Below, one piece after another: positions 59,744-64,000 of a stretch of 64,000 nt of DNA. Under the pieces are notes generated by a model. The model did not search any database, was not told the DNA's origin, and saw only the letters and a list, made by a program, of their open reading frames with translations. This DNA is from Gillisella vitis (GTDB taxonomy: Bacteria > Pseudomonadota > Alphaproteobacteria > Rhizobiales > Rhizobiaceae). The translations under genes and the position numbers were made by a program. The stretch is taken from positions 62,001 to 126,000 of the forward strand of contig NZ_LMVL02000007.1 in NCBI RefSeq assembly GCF_001541345.2, written 5' to 3'. Position 1 is the stretch's first letter. Every line of letters starts with the position of its first letter.

Positions 59744-60408
59744 ACTTCGATCTCTCTGCAATCGTCCCCTATGGTCCGGCACTGCTGAGTGGATTGGGCA
59801 CGACCCTGCTGTGCTGGGTCGCCGGCAGCGCGGGCGCCATGGCGATCGGTTTTGTCGTGGTGCTGTGCCGTATCTCGCCGAGCCGCATTCTGTCCGCCGC
59901 GGCCCTGTTTTACACTGAGATCATTCGCGGGACGCCGCCGCTTCTGGTCGCCTTCTTCATCTATGGAGCAGGCCCTTCCTTTGGTCTGGTTCTAGAGCCC
60001 CTGCCGGCCGGCATTCTCGCGCTTTCGCTTCACGGCAGCGCCTATATGGCAGAAATCTACCGGGTCGGCTTCAACGCCGTTCCCCGCGGTCATGTCGAAG
60101 CCGGCATCAGCTTGGGACTTCCACGCCTTGCAATCTTCCGTCGGATTCAGGCACCCGAAGCTTTGGTCGCAATCACGCCGTCACTTGTGAACGCATTGAT
60201 CGTCGTCAGCAAGGAGACCTCTGTCCTTTCCATTATCTCGGTCCCCGAGCTGACTTACGAGGTTCAGAAAATGTCCATCGAAACATTTGCAGCTTTCGAA
60301 TCCCTGTTCGCGCTGGCCCTCGGTTACTGGATCGTCGTCAGTTCCATCGCCAGGGCCGGCCACTATATCGAACGCCGCGTCATGCGGCACACTGTCAGGA
60401 GCGAATAA
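59740..60408 (+). CDS. Amino-acid-type ABC transporter permease (second)
   Basis: A 222-residue partner permease: IVPYGPALLSGLGTTLLCWVAGSAG, FYTEIIRGTPPLLVAFFIYGAGP, AYMAEIYRVGFNAVPRGHVEAGISLGLPRLAIFRRIQAPEA (EAA loop). I start at the ATG overlapping the previous stop; the longer frame overlaps the first permease. The final base of its stop is the first base of the ATPase start. Confidence 0.9.
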   Translation: MNFDLSAIVPYGPALLSGLGTTLLCWVAGSAGAMAIGFVVVLCRISPSRILSAAALFYTEIIRGTPPLLVAFFIYGAGPSFGLVLEPLPAGILALSLHGSAYMAEIYRVGFNAVPRGHVEAGISLGLPRLAIFRRIQAPEALVAITPSLVNALIVVSKETSVLSIISVPELTYEVQKMSIETFAAFESLFALALGYWIVVSSIARAGHYIERRVMRHTVRSE

Positions 60409-61187
60409 TGGCGGAAGAAATGGTCCGTATCGCCAGCGTTTCGAAGTCATTCGGTCCGTTGAAGGTGTTGCACGACGTCAATCTCGTCGCCGAGAAATCC
60501 GAGGTCCTTTGCCTCATTGGGCCGAGCGGGTCTGGCAAGAGTACGCTCCTGCGCTGTGTCAATTTCCTTGAGTCCTATGACGAAGGCGAAATTCTGGTGG
60601 AGGGCAAGCTGATGGGCTACGACATGTCCTCGGGCGCGCGCAAACTGATGCGCGGGGGGCAGTTGCGCGCCATGCGACGCAGCATCGGCATGGTCTTTCA
60701 GCACTTCAATCTGTGGCCTCACATGACCGCCCTCGACAATGTCGCCGATCCGTTGCGGCAGGTAAAGGGAATGTCCAAGGCCGATGCTCATCGCAAGGCG
60801 ATGGAGACTTTGGAGGAGGTGGGACTGGCGGCCAAGGCTGACGGTTATCCCGCGGCCCTTTCGGGCGGACAGCAGCAGCGCGTAGCAATCGCGCGGTCGC
60901 TTGCCATGGACCCTCATCTGATGCTGTTTGACGAGCCGACCTCTGCATTGGATCCAGAACTTGTCGGCGAGGTGCTTCAAGTCATGCGCGATCTGGCGAA
61001 AGAGGGGATGACGATGATCGTTGTCACGCATGAGATCGGCTTTGCAGCGCAGGTCGCCGACAAAGTTGCCTTTCTTGACGGAGGCCGGATCGTTCGCTGC
61101 GGCCCTCCACGGGATGTTCTCTATTCTCCAGAGGAGCCGCGCCTCAAGCAGTTTCTCCAGACCTATCACGAACGCAATCAATTTTAG
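60408..61187 (+). CDS. Amino-acid-type ABC transporter ATP-binding protein
   Basis: A 259-residue ATPase: Walker A GPSGSGKST, Q-loop VFQHFNLWPH, signature LSGGQQQR, Walker B LMLFDEPTSALDP, H-loop VTHEIGFA. All are intact. A short insert after the first lobe (MGYDMSSGARKLMRGGQL) is longer than in most GlnQ proteins. Coupled to the second permease. Confidence 0.93.
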   Translation: MAEEMVRIASVSKSFGPLKVLHDVNLVAEKSEVLCLIGPSGSGKSTLLRCVNFLESYDEGEILVEGKLMGYDMSSGARKLMRGGQLRAMRRSIGMVFQHFNLWPHMTALDNVADPLRQVKGMSKADAHRKAMETLEEVGLAAKADGYPAALSGGQQQRVAIARSLAMDPHLMLFDEPTSALDPELVGEVLQVMRDLAKEGMTMIVVTHEIGFAAQVADKVAFLDGGRIVRCGPPRDVLYSPEEPRLKQFLQTYHERNQF

Positions 61188-61198
61188 GAGGGGCGGCC

Positions 61199-62125
61199 AT
61201 GCCAACCCGCGATATTTCCATATCGGACGTCGTGCTGCGCGACGGGCTGCAGCTCGTCGACACGGTGTTGATGCCGGAGACGAAGATGCAGATTTTCGAC
61301 ATGCTTTACGCAGCCGGCGTCAGGTCATTCGACGTCACAAGCTTCGTGCCGCCGGCGCGATTTCCACAATATGCAGATGCTGTCGAGTTGGTCGCCCATG
61401 GCCGCAGCAAACCAGATGTTTTCCTCTCTGCGTTTGCGCCCAATCCCAAAGGGGCCGAGCGAGCGGTTGCCGCAGGCGTTGACTCCGTGAGCTTCGTGGT
61501 GTCGGCAAGCGTCAGCCACAACCTCGCCAATGTCCGCAACACGCCGACCGAGCAGATGGAGGCGGCGAAGGCGGTCAAGATCTCCATGGCCTCCGCCGAG
61601 CGCCCGGCCCAGCTCGTCCTGGCGATTGCCGCGGCATTTGGCTGCTCGATTGAGGGGGCTGTCGATCCTGAAAGCGTCTTCAGGCTTGCCGAGCAGGCGC
61701 GCGACATCGGTGCCGACGAGATCTGCATTTCTGACACAGTTGGGTATGCCAGCCCTCGGCAGGTGAAAGACATCGTCGCGGGCGTCCGATCTGCGGCAGG
61801 TGCGGACATTCCGTTGCGCATTCACCTGCACGACACGACCGGAACCGGCATGGCCTGCGCCTACGCCGCTTTGGAGGTCGGGATCACCCGTTTCGATGCG
61901 GCGCTCGGCGGTCTTGGCGGCTGCCCGTTCGCGCCGGGTGCATCCGGCAACATTTCGACCGAAGACCTTGTCTACATGATGGAGACGTCAGGTCAGCGCA
62001 CGGGGATCGACCTCGAAACGCTTCTGATCGCCACCCATGCCCTTCACACGTTTCTTCCGAACGATCCCATGCCGAGCCATATTTTCACGTCGGGGATTCC
62101 CAAAGCATACGGAATGCGCACATGA
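61199..62125 (+). CDS. HMG-CoA lyase-like (DRE-TIM) enzyme
   Basis: A 308-residue DRE-TIM metallolyase: VVLRDGLQ at the start, VTSFVPPARFPQYADA, SVSFVVSASVSHNLANV, ISDTVGYASPRQV, the metal-binding IHLHDTTGTGMA and the active-site loop GGLGGCPFAPGASGNISTEDLVYM with its Cys. These are the features of hydroxymethylglutaryl-CoA lyase and relatives that split beta-hydroxyacyl-CoA esters. With a class III CoA-transferase overlapping by ATGA, the pair probably activates and cleaves a hydroxy-dicarboxylate or similar acid. Confidence 0.9.
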   Translation: MPTRDISISDVVLRDGLQLVDTVLMPETKMQIFDMLYAAGVRSFDVTSFVPPARFPQYADAVELVAHGRSKPDVFLSAFAPNPKGAERAVAAGVDSVSFVVSASVSHNLANVRNTPTEQMEAAKAVKISMASAERPAQLVLAIAAAFGCSIEGAVDPESVFRLAEQARDIGADEICISDTVGYASPRQVKDIVAGVRSAAGADIPLRIHLHDTTGTGMACAYAALEVGITRFDAALGGLGGCPFAPGASGNISTEDLVYMMETSGQRTGIDLETLLIATHALHTFLPNDPMPSHIFTSGIPKAYGMRT

Positions 62126-63282
62126 CCAAGACCCTTCCCTTAAGCGGCATCAAAGTTCTGGAATTTTCCCAGATGATCATGGGGCCATGCTGTGGTCTGA
62201 TCCTCGCCGATCTCGGCGCTGACGTGATCAAGATCGAACCGATCAAAGGTGATCGCACCCGCAATCTGACGGGTCTTGCCGCCGGTTTTTTCGACACGTT
62301 CGGTCGCAACAAGAAAAGTGTGGCGCTCGATCTGACGCTCAATGAGGACCGTGCCGTTCTCGATGACCTGATTGCCGAAACGGATATTCTGATCGAGAAT
62401 TTTCGGCCTGGCATGATGAAAGCAACAGGGCTGGACTATGAGAGCCTGAAGAGCCAACATCCAGAGCTAATATATTGTTCGCTCAAGGGGTTTCTCGCGG
62501 GCCCCTATCAACATCGTACCGCGCTGGACGAGGTCGTCCAGATGATGAGCGGTCTCGCATTCATGACGGGATTGCCAGATCGGCCGTTACGAACCGGTGC
62601 GTCCGTCAACGATATCATGGGCGCCATGTTCGGCGTGATCGGTATCCAGGCGGCATTGCGCGAAAGACAAACCACCGGTCTTGGCCAGGAAGTGCAAGCT
62701 TCACTCTACGAGAACGCTGCCTTCCTGATGGCTCCCGCCATGCTGGCGGAGGTCATAACGGGCCAGGCCTCGACACCCTTCTCGGTCACCGAACGTCCTT
62801 GGCCGGCCTACGATCTTTTCGATCTCGCCGATGGCAACAAACTGTTCGTCGGTATTGTCGGTGACCAGCAGTGGCATGACTTCTGCGTGGCCTTCGAAAG
62901 GTCCGGCTGGCTGGCCGATCCCCGACTAGCAAGCAATGCTTTGCGCCAGCAGGCTCGCTCTTGGCTTATTCCCGAAATCCGCAGTCTGTTCCTGTCGCTC
63001 GACGCACCCGAGGTGAAAGCCACTGTCGAGCAGCTTGGCCTGCCGTTTGCTCCGGTCTGCACACCCATCGAGTTGCTGGACGATCCGCATCTCAACGCGA
63101 ACCATGGCATGATCGACGTGGTGCTGAGCAACGGAATGGCCTCCAAGCTTCCAGCGCTGCCGCTGACGCTCGGCGGAAAGCGTCTCGGCGGAACGCGGCC
63201 GCGAGCGCCGCATATCGGCGAGCACACGTCCGAAGTCGCCCGCTCCAGCACGTTCGCTGCGCCGATCACACAGGTGGAGTGA
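62122..63282 (+). CDS. Class III CoA-transferase (CaiB/BaiF family)
   Basis: A 386-residue CoA-transferase: KVLEFSQMIMGPCCGLILADLGADVIKIEP, FDTFGRNKKSVALDL, ENFRPGMMKATGLDYESL and the catalytic Asp164 in GASVNDIMGAMFGVIGIQAAL, then GQEVQASLYENA. It would move CoA from a donor such as succinyl-CoA to an acid, supplying the substrate of the lyase. The start overlaps the lyase stop by four bases. Confidence 0.92.
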   Translation: MTKTLPLSGIKVLEFSQMIMGPCCGLILADLGADVIKIEPIKGDRTRNLTGLAAGFFDTFGRNKKSVALDLTLNEDRAVLDDLIAETDILIENFRPGMMKATGLDYESLKSQHPELIYCSLKGFLAGPYQHRTALDEVVQMMSGLAFMTGLPDRPLRTGASVNDIMGAMFGVIGIQAALRERQTTGLGQEVQASLYENAAFLMAPAMLAEVITGQASTPFSVTERPWPAYDLFDLADGNKLFVGIVGDQQWHDFCVAFERSGWLADPRLASNALRQQARSWLIPEIRSLFLSLDAPEVKATVEQLGLPFAPVCTPIELLDDPHLNANHGMIDVVLSNGMASKLPALPLTLGGKRLGGTRPRAPHIGEHTSEVARSSTFAAPITQVE

Positions 63283-63368
63283 CAGGGAACGAACCGACGC
63301 TTTGTCGCGAAACGCCGTCAGGTGAAACCCCGCCACTCAGAGTAGGCATCAAACAGTTGGAGTCCGAC

Positions 63369-64000
63369 GTGAAGCTCGTCCCAAATCCGGCAATTGCCGA
63401 CCTTCCGCTCTACAATGCCGGCATGAATATCGAGTTTGCACGGAAGGTCAGTGGTAGATCGCAGATTGCTGCGCTCGCCAGCAATGAGAATCCATATGGC
63501 TGCTCGCCTAAAGTCCGAGCGATGTTCGCGTCGGATCTGTTTGATCCGTCGCGTTATCCGGACCCTGGTTGCACGGCATTGCGGGAGGCGATTTCAGCCA
63601 GAACCAATGTTGCCCTCGAGAATATCGTGGTGGGCAACGGATCCGAGGAAATCGTGGCAGCCATTTCCCGCGCTTATTTGGTCACTGGAAGTAGAGCGCT
63701 GACCGTCACGCCGAGTTTCGGCCTGCATGAGATCGATCCGATCGCGGCCGGTGCAACGGTCACGAAGATCCCGATGACGCAAGATATGGAGTTCGATATT
63801 GCCGCGCTTGAGGTGGCGCTCGCCGCGAAGCCTGCCGTCTTCTTCCTGCCGACGCCCTCCAACCCTGTCGGTTGTACGCTGGGCATGCTTCAGCTTGAGC
63901 GTCTTGCGGCAGCCACAAGTCCGGAGACCCTCTTCGTCATCGACGAGGCCTACTTCGAGTTCCAGAATGAAGTCGACGGGACGCGGTTCTTGGGTCGCAG
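63369..64000 (+). CDS. Histidinol-phosphate aminotransferase-like class II aminotransferase (3' end outside window)
   Basis: The frame stays open to the window edge (210 residues seen). It has the HisC-type features LASNENPYGCSPKVRAMF, RYPDPGCTALREAISARTNV, VGNGSEEIVAAISRAYL, FFLPTPSNPVGCTLG and IDEAYFEF. The PLP lysine lies beyond the end. I choose the GTG at 63369 behind GGAG; a GTG at 63279 overlapping the CoA-transferase stop would add 30 residues without similarity. In this operon it is more likely a catabolic aminotransferase for the imported amino acid than a histidine-biosynthesis enzyme. Confidence 0.85.
   Translation, partial: MKLVPNPAIADLPLYNAGMNIEFARKVSGRSQIAALASNENPYGCSPKVRAMFASDLFDPSRYPDPGCTALREAISARTNVALENIVVGNGSEEIVAAISRAYLVTGSRALTVTPSFGLHEIDPIAAGATVTKIPMTQDMEFDIAALEVALAAKPAVFFLPTPSNPVGCTLGMLQLERLAAATSPETLFVIDEAYFEFQNEVDGTRFLGR

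Noticed and set aside
1..64000. CRISPR arrays, tRNA and rRNA genes
   Set aside because: No regularly spaced repeats and no tRNA-like cloverleaf or rRNA sequence were noticed on either strand.

Overview
The window looks like an accessory replicon segment (plasmid, chromid or genomic island) of an alphaproteobacterium, most likely Rhizobiaceae (Rhizobium/Agrobacterium type). Pointers are the HWE-type histidine kinases, rhizobial methyl-accepting chemotaxis proteins (MCPs) ending in a SWEEF-like tail, a protein of the family named after plasmid pRiA4b ORF-3, several amino-acid ABC uptake operons, EcfG-type (general stress) promoters, and many insertion-sequence relics. No tRNA, rRNA or CRISPR array was seen.

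Layout. 0-2.9 kb: a signalling operon with the end of a hybrid kinase (receiver), CheR, a stand-alone CheB methylesterase and a receiver/HWE-kinase fusion. 3.1-3.6 kb: a decayed VCBS/FG-GAP gene. 3.7-10.8 kb: a catabolic locus with a PfkB kinase diverging from a GntR regulator, RpiB-like isomerase, 3-hydroxyisobutyrate-dehydrogenase-like enzyme, two permeases, an ATPase and two near-duplicate binding proteins. 11.4-12.4 kb: a dead IS630 element. 12.9-19.8 kb: a decayed MCP, an XRE regulator behind a perfect 33-bp inverted repeat, a GAF-PAS-GGDEF-EAL protein, a PAS-PAS MCP with a frameshift in a 7-T run, and a LuxR solo. 20.6-24.4 kb: a complete Tn3-family transposon whose two flanks are both truncated genes.

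24.4-29.6 kb is the most defence-like part: a RelA/SpoT-domain protein coupled to a decapitated gene, an XRE/ImmA-type regulator-protease pair, and divergently a DUF2188 protein, a TIR protein with an N-terminal Cys/His cluster, and a 222-residue protein of unknown family. 30.2-41.1 kb is a stress island (AraC-GyrI regulator, two SDRs, DUF6766, low-affinity iron permease-like protein, FMN reductase, UdgX uracil-DNA glycosylase, quinone reductase-DUF2934 fusion, DUF3175, Zn alcohol dehydrogenase). Three promoters there fit GGAAC-N16/17-CGTT exactly. The block is bracketed by 247-bp direct repeats made of the 3' end of the pRiA4b ORF-3 gene.

42-47 kb: a CHASE4-GGDEF cyclase, a single-domain response regulator, a PAS/HWE kinase, a VOC protein and a coupled pair of tiny genes. 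47.3-49.9 kb: an intact IS66 element with 8-bp target duplications. 50.3-52.2 kb: a transmembrane MCP. 53.4-54.9 kb: a TetR/MpaB divergent pair. 55.2-64.0 kb: a second catabolic locus (LLM flavin monooxygenase, flavin reductase, LysR, amino-acid ABC transporter, HMG-CoA-lyase-like enzyme, class III CoA-transferase, HisC-like aminotransferase running off the end).

All family calls come from reading motifs by eye; no search was run. Substrates of the two catabolic loci and the function of the TIR cluster are inference.
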